From positions 1-27,778 of the forward strand of contig CAKQEP010000014.1 in the NCBI GenBank assembly GCA_934230325.1: a stretch of DNA of 27,778 bases, given 5' to 3'. Position numbers and translations under genes: made by a program. Source of the DNA: an uncultured Clostridia bacterium (lineage in GTDB: Bacteria > Bacillota > Clostridia > Christensenellales > CAG-314). The notes under the pieces were generated by a model. It was not told where the DNA came from. It worked only from the letters and a program-made list of their open reading frames with translations, and did not search any database. Positions 6,321 to 14,237 of this stretch are shown piece after piece (within the stretch, counting starts at the first letter, position 1; every line of letters begins with the position of its first letter).

Positions 6321-8582
6321 TTATTTGGATTGTTTGTTGAGAGCGGCGTAATAATTCATAAGGCAGCCCTCCAAAAGTATCGTTTTTTCGTCTTCCGTAA
6401 GTCCTTTTACGTGCAAGGTAACGTCGCTTGCTTTGCCGTCGTGTATAAGTTTTGCGGGAATATCCGTCTGTCCGCTCGCAATTGCCGCGCGAATATGCGG
6501 AACAAATACGTAATCGCCCACTTCGCCCTTAAACTCGACGTCTTTGTCGATGGTGAAAGGTACGATACCCCAGTTGATGCAGTTGCTGCGATAACGCTTT
6601 GTAGCGTATTCGTAACAAATGTTGGCGTCGCCGCCCAAAACCTTTTGGCAACTCGCGGCTTGTTCTCTCGCGCTGCCGTCGCCGGGACGGTTTGCAAATA
6701 CGCAACTTCCTACGCCGGTGTTTTTGATCAGCTCTTTGCCGTCGCCAACGACGTTGAGCGTATCGATAAGTTCCTGCGGGGGGTTACCTTCTCTCCTTGC
6801 TCTGTCCGCGTCTCTCACGGCTTTGCTGCGACCGACGTACTCGGGTACGCGGCGGCTCAACGCAAATTCGCTGAGTTTGATGGGGTTGCTGCGATAACTG
6901 CTCGTTTCGCCGGAAGGAATAAGTTCGTCAGTGGTGGTGACGGGATCGCGAATGACTGCCGCAAGTTTGACAAGCATATTTTCGCTCATTTGGTACATTT
7001 TGGGCCAGTCGGTAATGTTTGGTCCGAGACGAAGACTTTCCGTCGGGATAGCGTGTTTGTATCCCTTGTAAAGACGCTTTGCGTATACGTCGCCGTCAAA
7101 CTCGTAAGCGGGCGTTTTTTCGCAATAATCCACGTCGCTTGCCGCCGTCAAAACGCCGCCGTTAACCGCCGTAGCCGCTATGCTGCGCGCGTCCATAAGC
7201 GCAACGCCGCTGAGTTGTCCGTCTTTGGGCTTGCTGCCTTCTCTGTTGGGGAAGTTTCTTGTCGTGTGACGGATAGAAAGTCCGTTGTTGCCGGGTACGT
7301 CGCCTGCTCCGAAGCACGGTCCGCAAAACGCCGTTTTGATGATTGCGCCTGCTTCCAAAAGCGTTTCCGCCGCGCCGTTTTTGGTTATCGCTATGTTTAC
7401 GGGCATACTTGCGGGGTAAACGGAAAGCGCAAAGTATCCGTTGCCCGTCGAGCCGTTTTTGAGAATGTTTGCCGCTTGACAAATATTTTCGTACAGACCG
7501 CCCGCACAACCTGCGATAATGCCTTGATCAACCAAAACTTTGCCGTTGACCACTTTGTCTTGCAAATCAAAGTTGACTTTGTTGCCAAATTGTTCCTTTG
7601 CGGATTTTTCTACCGTTGCCAAAATGTCCTTTGCGTTTGCTACAAACTCCTTGATAGGATAAGCGTTGCTGGGGTGGAACGGAAGAGCAATCATACATTG
7701 TTGCGTAGAAAGGTCGATGTTTATTACGCTGTCGTAATACGCAACGGATTTTGGAGCGACTTGCTTATAGTCCGCCGCTTTCCCGTGAATTGCGTAGTAT
7801 TCCTTTACTTTGTCGTCGGTTTCCCAAATGGAGGACAAGCACGTCGTTTCCGTCGTCATAACGTCTACGCCGTTGCGGAAGTCAACGCTGAGATTCTTTA
7901 TGCTCGGACCTGCAAACTCCAAAATTTTGTTGTTTACAAAGCCGTTTGCAAACACCGCTTTTACGAGGTCGACCGCAATGTCGTGAGGTCCTACCCCGTG
8001 AGGAACTTCTCCCTCTACCCAAACCAAAACTACTTCCGGAGCGGGAACATCGTAAGTGTTGTTTAAAAGTTGTTTGACCAACTCCGGTCCGCCTTCTCCT
8101 ACGCCCATGCAGCCTAACGCGCCGTAACGAGTGTGTGAGTCGCTACCCAAAATCATTCCGCCTGCCTTTACCATTACTTCTCTGGCAAACTGGTGAATGA
8201 CGGCTTGGTTTACGGGAACGTAAATTCCACCGTACTTTCTGGCGGCGGACAATCCGAATATGTGGTCGTCCTCGTTGATCGTGCCGCCTACCGCGCACAA
8301 ACTGTTGTGACAGTTGGTCATAGCGTAAGGCAAAGGAAACTCTTTGAGTCCGCTTGCTCTCGCCGTCTGTATGATACCGACGTAAGTGATATCGTGAGAT
8401 ACGAGCGCGTCAAACTTGATGTTGAGTTTGCCTTCCTCCTTGCCGACGTTGTGGGCATTAAGAATCTGATATGCCATCGTGCCTTGTCGCGCTTGATTTT
8501 TGTCCGGCATACCCGCCGTGTCTGCGGGAACTATTTTTTTGCCGTCAACAAGATACGCGCCCTTTGAGTTGAGTGTGATCAT
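6321..8582 (-). CDS. aconitase-family hydratase (probable aconitate hydratase)
   Basis: Probably isomerises citrate to isocitrate via cis-aconitate with a [4Fe-4S] cluster. The 753-residue protein has the three cluster cysteines: C359 (AGCAGGLYEN) and the CGPC pair C420/C423. GSDSHTRYGALGCMG is at 146-160. The C-terminal swivel domain has GDGSAREQAAS, with S637 and R639 matching the catalytic serine and arginine of aconitase, and RSNCINWG near 665. The length and form suggest the branch that includes E. coli YbhJ rather than classical AcnA or AcnB (recalled, not searched), so substrate is less certain than the fold. Pairing with icd 19 bp downstream strongly favours aconitase function. Start: ATG with AGGAG upstream. 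It follows citG by 25 bp. Confidence 0.88.
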   Translation of the reverse strand: MITLNSKGAYLVDGKKIVPADTAGMPDKNQARQGTMAYQILNAHNVGKEEGKLNIKFDALVSHDITYVGIIQTARASGLKEFPLPYAMTNCHNSLCAVGGTINEDDHIFGLSAARKYGGIYVPVNQAVIHQFAREVMVKAGGMILGSDSHTRYGALGCMGVGEGGPELVKQLLNNTYDVPAPEVVLVWVEGEVPHGVGPHDIAVDLVKAVFANGFVNNKILEFAGPSIKNLSVDFRNGVDVMTTETTCLSSIWETDDKVKEYYAIHGKAADYKQVAPKSVAYYDSVINIDLSTQQCMIALPFHPSNAYPIKEFVANAKDILATVEKSAKEQFGNKVNFDLQDKVVNGKVLVDQGIIAGCAGGLYENICQAANILKNGSTGNGYFALSVYPASMPVNIAITKNGAAETLLEAGAIIKTAFCGPCFGAGDVPGNNGLSIRHTTRNFPNREGSKPKDGQLSGVALMDARSIAATAVNGGVLTAASDVDYCEKTPAYEFDGDVYAKRLYKGYKHAIPTESLRLGPNITDWPKMYQMSENMLVKLAAVIRDPVTTTDELIPSGETSSYRSNPIKLSEFALSRRVPEYVGRSKAVRDADRARREGNPPQELIDTLNVVGDGKELIKNTGVGSCVFANRPGDGSAREQAASCQKVLGGDANICYEYATKRYRSNCINWGIVPFTIDKDVEFKGEVGDYVFVPHIRAAIASGQTDIPAKLIHDGKASDVTLHVKGLTEDEKTILLEGCLMNYYAALNKQSK

Positions 8583-8607
8583 TTTCTTCTCCTATTTTTA
8601 TATTTGT

Positions 8608-9450
8608 TTATTGACTGGGAACAACCCCTTTTTTATTTGTTTTTTCTGCCGCAAACAGCCTTTCTGCGTCGTGCAAAAACACGGTAAGACTGAGTATATC
8701 CGCGCAACCGCCCGCGCTGACGTTGTGAGAAACAAACCACTCGTTTGCTTTCTCCGCGCGTTTGCGGTCATAACGACGATACAACCGCCCGCAAATTTGT
8801 TGCGCTTTTAAAAGCGTTTCCATATCCGAGCGATGCAATATGTTTATGTCTGCGACCTGACTTGCGACGCAAGCCAACAACCGTGACCGCGCCTCGTTAT
8901 CGTCGTATTTTTTGTAAAGTTTTTTTAGCAACGGTACGTACTTTTTGACGACAACGGCATATCCGTCCTCCGCCATACCTCTCGCGCCCGTTTCGCCGTA
9001 TCTGTCAAATACGCGCCTGCCGTACCCCGTCGCGGTTTTGAGTTCCTGCGTCAAACCTTGACAAGTTTTTGATATTACGTATGATACTTTTTGGAGCGAA
9101 AACTCGTCCGACGTCACGCCGACCGCAAAACTCGCAAGCCCCAAACAAAACAACGCGCCTTTGTGCGTGTTTACTCCGTTGGTGGCGGAAAGCATCTTTT
9201 TTTCAAACTCCACGCCTTCCTTGCGTAGTATCGGTAAGGCGTCTTGCGGGTTTATCCCGCTTTTTCCCACCTCAAAAAACCTGCCGAAACACCCCGTCAA
9301 CGACCGTATGCCCGCTTTCATTACCGAGTAGTCCATATCGGTGTGACTGCCCGACGTGTTTGGACAAACAAGACCGTATTTGGGGTAGGTGTCAAGTTCT
9401 TCCGTGAGCGCGTTTATTGCCAACGCGTCTATCTTGCCGCCGTCAACCAT
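8608..9450 (-). CDS. citG: triphosphoribosyl-dephospho-CoA synthase
   Basis: Makes 2'-(5''-triphosphoribosyl)-3'-dephospho-CoA from ATP and dephospho-CoA, the precursor of the citrate lyase prosthetic group. The 280-residue protein shows the CitG/MdcB family motifs SGSHTDMDYS (residues 33-42) and GVNTHKGALF (92-101). It overlaps the end of citC by 8 bp, has no good ribosome binding site of its own, and is therefore probably translationally coupled to citC. CitG, CitX and CitC are all present in this operon, so the lyase maturation pathway is complete. The family also includes the malonate decarboxylase enzyme MdcB, but the citDEF context decides for CitG. Confidence 0.92.
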   Translation of the reverse strand: MVDGGKIDALAINALTEELDTYPKYGLVCPNTSGSHTDMDYSVMKAGIRSLTGCFGRFFEVGKSGINPQDALPILRKEGVEFEKKMLSATNGVNTHKGALFCLGLASFAVGVTSDEFSLQKVSYVISKTCQGLTQELKTATGYGRRVFDRYGETGARGMAEDGYAVVVKKYVPLLKKLYKKYDDNEARSRLLACVASQVADINILHRSDMETLLKAQQICGRLYRRYDRKRAEKANEWFVSHNVSAGGCADILSLTVFLHDAERLFAAEKTNKKGVVPSQ

Positions 9451-10444
9451 TTTGTTTTGTCAAAAATTCAAAAGTCGTTTGCGGCGTTATTTTTTTGAGT
9501 TTGTCAAAGTTTTTCTCGTCCAAACACTTGCGAACCGTGCTTGCGCTCACCGCTTCGCCGTCAACCTCAAACCGCTCAAACTCCACCAAATCTACGCCGT
9601 ATTTGCTCAATACCTTTTTGAGTTGAACGTTGTAATCCGCCGTTACGACGTCGGTAGGCTCTTTGCCGACGTACCGCCGCTTTATATTAAGCGCGGGCGC
9701 AACGTACCTCCCGAAAATGTCGGCGTCCAACTGCGCGCAATTTTTGTCTATCAAACCGCTTTCCTTCAAAAAGTAAGTGGGAAAAGTGGTTTTGCTTATC
9801 ACGTATTTGCCCGACGGAATAACGGTGACTCCCTCTATATCCGCCACGCCTTTTTTTACCAACTCGAATCTGTCCGCAAATTTAAAGACCGACAAATCTT
9901 CTTCCACGACAAAAACGTACAGTCTGTCGCACGTTTTTTTGGCTTGTTGTATAAGATAACGGTGCCCCAACGTAAAGGGATTAGCGTTGACTACCGCCGC
10001 GCCGTTGTTTCCATCGGTTTTTATTTGTGCAAGTCCGTCGCAATACCTTTTTATGCCGCGCGGACTGCTACTCAAAAGCAACGCGTCGTCTGCTGTCGCA
10101 ATGACAAAAAATCCCAAACTCTCAAAAATTTCCTTATTTTTGGTTTTGGTAAAGACAAAAATCTCCGTCACGCCGTCGGCGTTGAGTACGCTACGCAACC
10201 GAGTGATGAGAATATTTGTCACTCCGCCGCTTCTCGCTTCCTTATCTACTGCTACGCACTTTATGACGTTGCCGTCAAAGCCGCCGCCCGCCACCATCTT
10301 GTCGCCGTCAAACACGCCGCAATAGTAATCCAACTTTTCGTCAAAATCCAGCCCGTTGGCAATACAAAAGTTTTTTGCTTGCTCGCGACTGTTTTTGTCC
10401 GTCAATGGCAACTGTATTACGTCGTAATCAACGTCAAAAGACAT
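9443..10444 (-). CDS. citC: [citrate (pro-3S)-lyase] ligase
   Basis: Activates citrate lyase by ATP-dependent acetylation of the thiol on the CitD prosthetic group. The 333-residue protein has an N-terminal acetyltransferase-like (GNAT) region (about 1-130) followed by a nucleotidyltransferase domain with NANPFTLGHRYL (153-164, the HxGH-type nucleotide site) and a late VSASTVRKCL motif matching the ISxTxxR loop of that superfamily. The start is an ATG preceded by AAAGGAG (10451-10457). It overlaps citX by 11 bp at its start and citG by 8 bp at its end. In many citrate lyase operons citC stands first; here it comes after citX. Confidence 0.93.
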   Translation of the reverse strand: MSFDVDYDVIQLPLTDKNSREQAKNFCIANGLDFDEKLDYYCGVFDGDKMVAGGGFDGNVIKCVAVDKEARSGGVTNILITRLRSVLNADGVTEIFVFTKTKNKEIFESLGFFVIATADDALLLSSSPRGIKRYCDGLAQIKTDGNNGAAVVNANPFTLGHRYLIQQAKKTCDRLYVFVVEEDLSVFKFADRFELVKKGVADIEGVTVIPSGKYVISKTTFPTYFLKESGLIDKNCAQLDADIFGRYVAPALNIKRRYVGKEPTDVVTADYNVQLKKVLSKYGVDLVEFERFEVDGEAVSASTVRKCLDEKNFDKLKKITPQTTFEFLTKQNG

Positions 10445-10967
10445 TTGGCTCTCCTTTTGTCGACCTGCGGCAAAATGCGTCTACCGTATCGATGATTTTT
10501 TGTTTGAGTTGTTCCGTCGGGTGACTCCGCAAGATATAACACTCTCTCGCGTCCCTGTCGCACAACAGACATTTTCTTTGCGGCAACCCTACGCTTTGTC
10601 TGTCAACGCCGTTGCCTGCTTGGTCAAAAACGTCAAAATCAAACAGCCTGCCAAGCGGGTGATTTTTTTCCACCTCGCAAAGGGCAAGTTTTACCTCTTT
10701 TGCGTCGGCGTCAACGCAAAAATACGCCGTATCGCCGGTAAAGCAAAAGTCAAACCGCTTAAAAACGGTTTTTGAAGCAAACGTCTCGTCAAAGGCGTGT
10801 GCTCCTTCTTTAAAAATAATTTCCGTACAAGCGTCCTTTTTTATCTTTCCGACGTAATTGACGCAAAAACACACCAAAGTCGTACCGAAAGTTTTTAGCA
10901 ACGATTTTTGCGTCGCAAACTTTTTTTCCTTTGCGTCCAACGCGTCGGTCAAGGACACTTCTCTCAT
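10434..10967 (-). CDS. citX: apo-citrate lyase phosphoribosyl-dephospho-CoA transferase
   Basis: Transfers the phosphoribosyl-dephospho-CoA group to the serine of CitD. The 177-residue protein has the family motif NHPLGRLFDFDVFD (102-115) and the Cys-containing RKCLLCDRDARECYILRSH (131-149). The frame is open further upstream to 11051, but the ATG at 10967 is chosen because AAGGA stands just before it, made from the last codons of citF (stop at 10973-10975). It starts 5 bp after the citF stop and overlaps citC by 11 bp. Length matches the usual CitX of about 180 residues. Confidence 0.92.
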   Translation of the reverse strand: MREVSLTDALDAKEKKFATQKSLLKTFGTTLVCFCVNYVGKIKKDACTEIIFKEGAHAFDETFASKTVFKRFDFCFTGDTAYFCVDADAKEVKLALCEVEKNHPLGRLFDFDVFDQAGNGVDRQSVGLPQRKCLLCDRDARECYILRSHPTEQLKQKIIDTVDAFCRRSTKGEPNVF

Positions 10968-10972
10968 TTGGA

Positions 10973-12592
10973 TTAGTCCTTGACGTTGTGAATAACGTCG
11001 ATAATCGCGCCGTCGCGGCTTGTGACAACGCCGACAATCTTGTCGCCCCAAGGCAACGGATCGGGTTTGCCGACGATACGCTCGGCTTTTTCCTTAAGTT
11101 CTTCTATACTGCAAACGGGAAGGTTTGCGGCAATCAATCTTTCTTTGATTTCCGGACGGCGGGGGTTGACCGCAATGCCCTGATCGGTGACTATTACGTC
11201 AACGCTGTCACCGGGCGTGACAACGGTGTTGACTTTTTCTACCACGCAAGGTATACGACCTCTCAAAAGCGGGCAAACGATAATGGACAACGCCGCGCCT
11301 GCCGCCGTGTCGGGGTGACCGCCTATCGCGCCTCTGATTACGCCGTCGCTACCCGTCAAAACGTTGACGTTAAAGTTGACGTCGCACTCCAAAGCGGACA
11401 GAATAACTATATCGAGCAAGTTCATTGCGCTGCCCTTTTCAAACGGGTCGGCGTAATACGCTGCCGAAATTTGTTGGTGGAATCTGTTGTTTTTTAAACT
11501 CTGCGCCGCAATAAGGTCAAAACTCTGCACGTCCAAAAGTTTTTTGATAAGACCTTCCTCGTGCAAAGCGACCATCTGCCCCGTGATGCCGCCCAAAGCG
11601 TAACTCGCTTTGACGTTTTCTGCAATCATACGTTCTTTGATAAATCTCGTGACTGCAAGACTTGCGCCGCCGCTACCCGTCTGCAAGCTGAATCCGTCTT
11701 TAAAGTATCCGCTTGCGACGACTACTTCTGCCGCGAGTTGAGCGAGCAACAGGTCGTGCGGGTTGGTGGTGAATCTCGTTGCGCCGCTGCTGATTTTGCT
11801 GGCGTCGCCGACGGAATCGACTTTGACGATGTAGTCTACGTTGCTTTCCGCAATAGCGAAAGGCGTGTTGGGGTATCCGACGATATTGTCGGTCAAAATG
11901 ATGACTTTATCTGCGTATCTGCTGTCTACTATGGCATAACCCATACTACCGCACACGGATTTTTCTTCCCCGTCGCGGGAATAGCCGTTTGCGTTGCCCA
12001 TATAGTCGCAACTGCTCGCACCCAAAAACGCAACGTCGATGTGAAGGTTGCCTTCCTTTATTGCCGCCGCTCTGCCGCCGTGACTGCGGAACAAAACGGG
12101 TTCTTCCATAAGTCCGTGACTGATGGCGTCTGCGAGTTTGCCTCTCAAACCGCTGGTGCTTATGCTTTTTATCACGCCGTTTTGGATATGCTCGATAAGC
12201 GGCGCGTGAACGTCGCTCAAACTGCTGGGCGCAATGTTGATGTTTTTAAAGCCCATCTCCGCAAGTTTGCCGATAACCATATTGACGATGTGGTCGCCTT
12301 CTCTAAAGTGGTGGTGAAAAGAAATGGTCATGCCGTCTTTAAGACCGCTCTTTATTATCGCCTGCTCCAACGTGACTATTTTGTCGCTGCTTTTTTGCAT
12401 CTCGTTGCGGCATCTCTTGTCGCGAGGTCTTACGCGAGGGTTCCACCCCTCGTGGTACGCGGGCATATCGTATTTTTGTAATATTTCCTCAGGTATAGCC
12501 GTGTTAACGTCGGTTTTTACCTCTTGTTTTTTTGTCGCCTTCGATACGGAAGCGGTTGCGGCGGCGTTTGCCGCTTGTTTTTTTGTACCCAT
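10973..12592 (-). CDS. citF: citrate lyase alpha subunit (acetyl-ACP:citrate ACP transferase)
   Basis: Exchanges acetyl for citryl on the CitD thioester, the first half reaction of citrate cleavage. The 539-residue protein matches CitF throughout: DGMTISFHHHFREGD, TSGLRGKLADAISHGLME, SLQTGSGGASLAVTRF, and the end VVTSRDGAIIDVIHNVKD. It is longer than a typical CitF of about 505-515 residues because of a Lys/Ala/Thr-rich N-terminal extension (about residues 1-32) with no recognised fold. The start looks right: AAGGAGG lies 9 bp before the ATG and the next in-frame Met is at residue 43. It lies 14 bp after citE and 5 bp before citX. Confidence 0.95.
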   Translation of the reverse strand: MGTKKQAANAAATASVSKATKKQEVKTDVNTAIPEEILQKYDMPAYHEGWNPRVRPRDKRCRNEMQKSSDKIVTLEQAIIKSGLKDGMTISFHHHFREGDHIVNMVIGKLAEMGFKNINIAPSSLSDVHAPLIEHIQNGVIKSISTSGLRGKLADAISHGLMEEPVLFRSHGGRAAAIKEGNLHIDVAFLGASSCDYMGNANGYSRDGEEKSVCGSMGYAIVDSRYADKVIILTDNIVGYPNTPFAIAESNVDYIVKVDSVGDASKISSGATRFTTNPHDLLLAQLAAEVVVASGYFKDGFSLQTGSGGASLAVTRFIKERMIAENVKASYALGGITGQMVALHEEGLIKKLLDVQSFDLIAAQSLKNNRFHQQISAAYYADPFEKGSAMNLLDIVILSALECDVNFNVNVLTGSDGVIRGAIGGHPDTAAGAALSIIVCPLLRGRIPCVVEKVNTVVTPGDSVDVIVTDQGIAVNPRRPEIKERLIAANLPVCSIEELKEKAERIVGKPDPLPWGDKIVGVVTSRDGAIIDVIHNVKD

Positions 12593-12606
12593 AAAAAATA
12601 TCCTCC

Positions 12607-13488
12607 TTATCCTACCACGATGTGTACCGCTCTCGCAAAATCGAGAATACGTTGAGCCCTGATGACGACGGGTTTGTCAATCATCTTGCCGTTGAGCGAT
12701 ATTACGCCGCTGCCTTTTGCCATCGCTTCCTGAAGCGCGGCAACAATCTTTTTGGCTTTTTCTATCTCTTTGGGCGTGGGAGTAAACACTTCGTTTACGG
12801 GCGCGATTTGGCGGGGGTTTATGATGGATTTGCCGTCAAATCCCAACTGTTTGATAAGTCTTACTTCGTCCTTAAAGGCTTCCATATCGTTGAGGTCGCT
12901 AAACACGGTGTCCAACGCGTCGATACCCGCCGCGCGCGCCGCTACTACTATCGTCTGCCTTGCAAGCAACAACTCGCTGCCCTCTCTGCTGCGTTGAGTT
13001 TTGAGGTTTGCGCAATAGTCTTCCGCCCCCAAAGCAATACCCATCATACGCTTGCTCGCCGTCGCGATTTTGTAAGCGTTTATGACGCCCAAAGCCGACT
13101 CGATAGCCGCCATAATAAGCGTAGAACCGACAGGTCTGCCTATCTTTTTTTCTACCTTTTCTATCTCCGCTTCCAACTCGACGACTTCTTCCGGAGTTTC
13201 CGTTTTGGGCATTCTTATGACCTGCGCGCCGGCTCTCACCATTGCTTCTACGTCAAGTTTGCCGTAAGGCGTGCTGAGCGGATTTATTCTCACTACCAAC
13301 TCTACGTTGCCGTAGTCTATGGTTTTGAGCGCGTTGTAAACAAGAAGCCTTGCGGCGTCTTTTTCGTCTATACTGACGGAGTCTTCGAGGTCAAACATTA
13401 TACTGTCCGGCCCGTAAATATGCGCGTCGCGCATCATGCTCGGGTTGTTGCCCGGTACAAACATCATTGTACGTCTTAATCTTTTCAT
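12607..13488 (-). CDS. citE: citrate lyase beta subunit (citryl-ACP lyase)
   Basis: Cleaves citryl-ACP into oxaloacetate and acetyl-ACP, the second half reaction. The 293-residue protein has the CitE/HpcH aldolase features: RTMMFVPGNNPSMM at the start, SIMFDLEDSV for the Mg site, VVRINPLSTPYG, MAAIESALGVINAY with the metal-binding Glu, and GIALGAEDYCANL. AGGAG precedes the ATG. The gene is 59 bp after citD and 14 bp before citF, giving the canonical D-E-F order. Confidence 0.95.
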   Translation of the reverse strand: MKRLRRTMMFVPGNNPSMMRDAHIYGPDSIMFDLEDSVSIDEKDAARLLVYNALKTIDYGNVELVVRINPLSTPYGKLDVEAMVRAGAQVIRMPKTETPEEVVELEAEIEKVEKKIGRPVGSTLIMAAIESALGVINAYKIATASKRMMGIALGAEDYCANLKTQRSREGSELLLARQTIVVAARAAGIDALDTVFSDLNDMEAFKDEVRLIKQLGFDGKSIINPRQIAPVNEVFTPTPKEIEKAKKIVAALQEAMAKGSGVISLNGKMIDKPVVIRAQRILDFARAVHIVVG

Positions 13489-13510
13489 ACTTTCTCCTGA
13501 TAAATCGCTA

Positions 13511-13538
13511 AAAATAAAAAAGGGAAAAAGTCCCCTTT
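13511..13538 (-). terminator. possible weak attenuator between citD and citE
   Basis: On the minus strand an aaaggg/ccctttt hairpin (arms at 13533-13538 and 13519-13524) is followed by tttattttt. The stem is short, so it may only lower expression of the large subunits relative to the acyl carrier protein CitD, or do nothing. Confidence 0.3.
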
Positions 13539-13547
13539 AAAAAGGGC

Positions 13548-13841
13548 TTAATCCCATACGGGACAAGTGACGCCGCACGCTCTGTTTGCCGCCGCTTTTA
13601 CGCGGGCTTTTATCGTGCAATCCAACGCTCCCTTGTCCGTTGCGTCGACGGTAACGCCTTCTATCCCCATTTGAGTAAGCGTTTCCGTAATGACTTGTTT
13701 TATTCTTTTACCAAACTGATTTGCAACCGTACTCTTGAGGTTTACCTCGATACCTTTGCTTTTGCCGTCGGCTTTTTCCAGAACGATGAGTATATCTCCG
13801 GACTCCAACGTCCCCGCAGTCGCGGCATTAAGAAGTTCCAT
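13548..13841 (-). CDS. citD: citrate lyase gamma subunit (acyl carrier protein)
   Basis: Carries the phosphoribosyl-dephospho-CoA arm on which acetyl and citryl groups ride. The 97-residue protein has the family start ending AGTLESGDILIVLE. Ser14, in LES, matches the known attachment serine. The usual second Ser of the LESSD form is Gly here. The rest (VEVNLKS-like stretch, then DKGALDCTIKARVKAA) fits CitD. CGGAGG precedes the ATG. It is the first gene of the operon, with the probable promoter directly upstream. Confidence 0.94.
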   Translation of the reverse strand: MELLNAATAGTLESGDILIVLEKADGKSKGIEVNLKSTVANQFGKRIKQVITETLTQMGIEGVTVDATDKGALDCTIKARVKAAANRACGVTCPVWD

Positions 13842-13865
13842 AATATTTTACAGCCTCCGAATTAT

Positions 13866-13889
13866 ATTATAGTACTACATTATAGTACT
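13866..13889 (-). promoter_or_regulatory. tandem 11-bp direct repeats in the citD leader, possible operator
   Basis: attatagtact occurs at 13866-13876 and again at 13879-13889, a 13-bp period, each containing the palindrome agtact. On the minus strand each copy also contains TATAAT, so the site may be an operator, a nested -10 element, or both. It sits about 25-50 bp upstream of the citD start. The regulator is unknown. Confidence 0.4.
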
Positions 13890-13909
13890 GCATTCTAATG
13901 CTGATTCTT

Positions 13910-13938
13910 ATTATAAATTAGAGCCAAAAAAAAAGCAA
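13910..13938 (-). promoter_or_regulatory. candidate promoter of the citrate operon
   Basis: Read on the minus strand: TTGCTT (13933-13938), 17-bp spacer, TATAAT (13910-13915). The -10 is perfect but the -35 matches only TTG, so activation by a regulator is plausible. The tandem repeats at 13866-13889 would lie in the early transcribed region. Confidence 0.45.
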
Positions 13939-14158
13939 CTGTTTATATGCAAAATAAAAATTGTTTTGTCGCGATTTTTTTTGCGCGTCGGTATTTAAGA
14001 TTTTGTCGCAACAATTTTTCTCGTCGGCAACGATTTAATCCTGTCGAGAAAACCGGTTTATATTCGCCTAAATTTTAACCTAACGACAATCGACCTTTCC
14101 GTTTTTAAGCAAAAATACCGCCTACGCCGCTTGCGCGACGCTTTTTTATCTCTCGCGA
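13939..14158. other. spacer between divergent citD and argS promoters, no gene
   Basis: AT-rich DNA with fragments echoing other intergenic sites: tgtcgcgattttttt near 13967 resembles an arm of the repeats at 4753-5023, and aaaaataccgcc at 14111-14122 matches an arm of the terminator at 16631. No T-box specifier or antiterminator consensus, RNA gene or ORF is recognised. Confidence 0.4.
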
Positions 14159-14187
14159 TTGACAAAACGTCGGGCAAAGTATATACT
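14159..14187 (+). promoter_or_regulatory. sigma-A type promoter of argS
   Basis: TTGACA (14159-14164), 17-bp spacer, TATACT (14182-14187). The leader to the ATG at 14238 is only about 45 nt, too short for a T-box. Confidence 0.8.
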
Positions 14188-14237
14188 ATTGTATTATTAT
14201 TTATCATTATTAAGATTTTGACGGAGATTCTTTATTT

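Noticed and set aside
6330..8066. Long plus-strand ORF of 578 codons inside the aconitase gene
   Set aside because: It is antisense to a gene with clear family motifs, has no ribosome binding site or recognisable domain, and arises from codon bias of the real frame.
10968..11051. Longer N-terminus for CitX
   Set aside because: The extra residues overlap citF in another frame, match no CitX, and the ATG at 10967 has its own ribosome binding site.
14188..14237. T-box leader before argS
   Set aside because: The distance from promoter to start is only about 50 nt and the T-box antiterminator consensus is not found.
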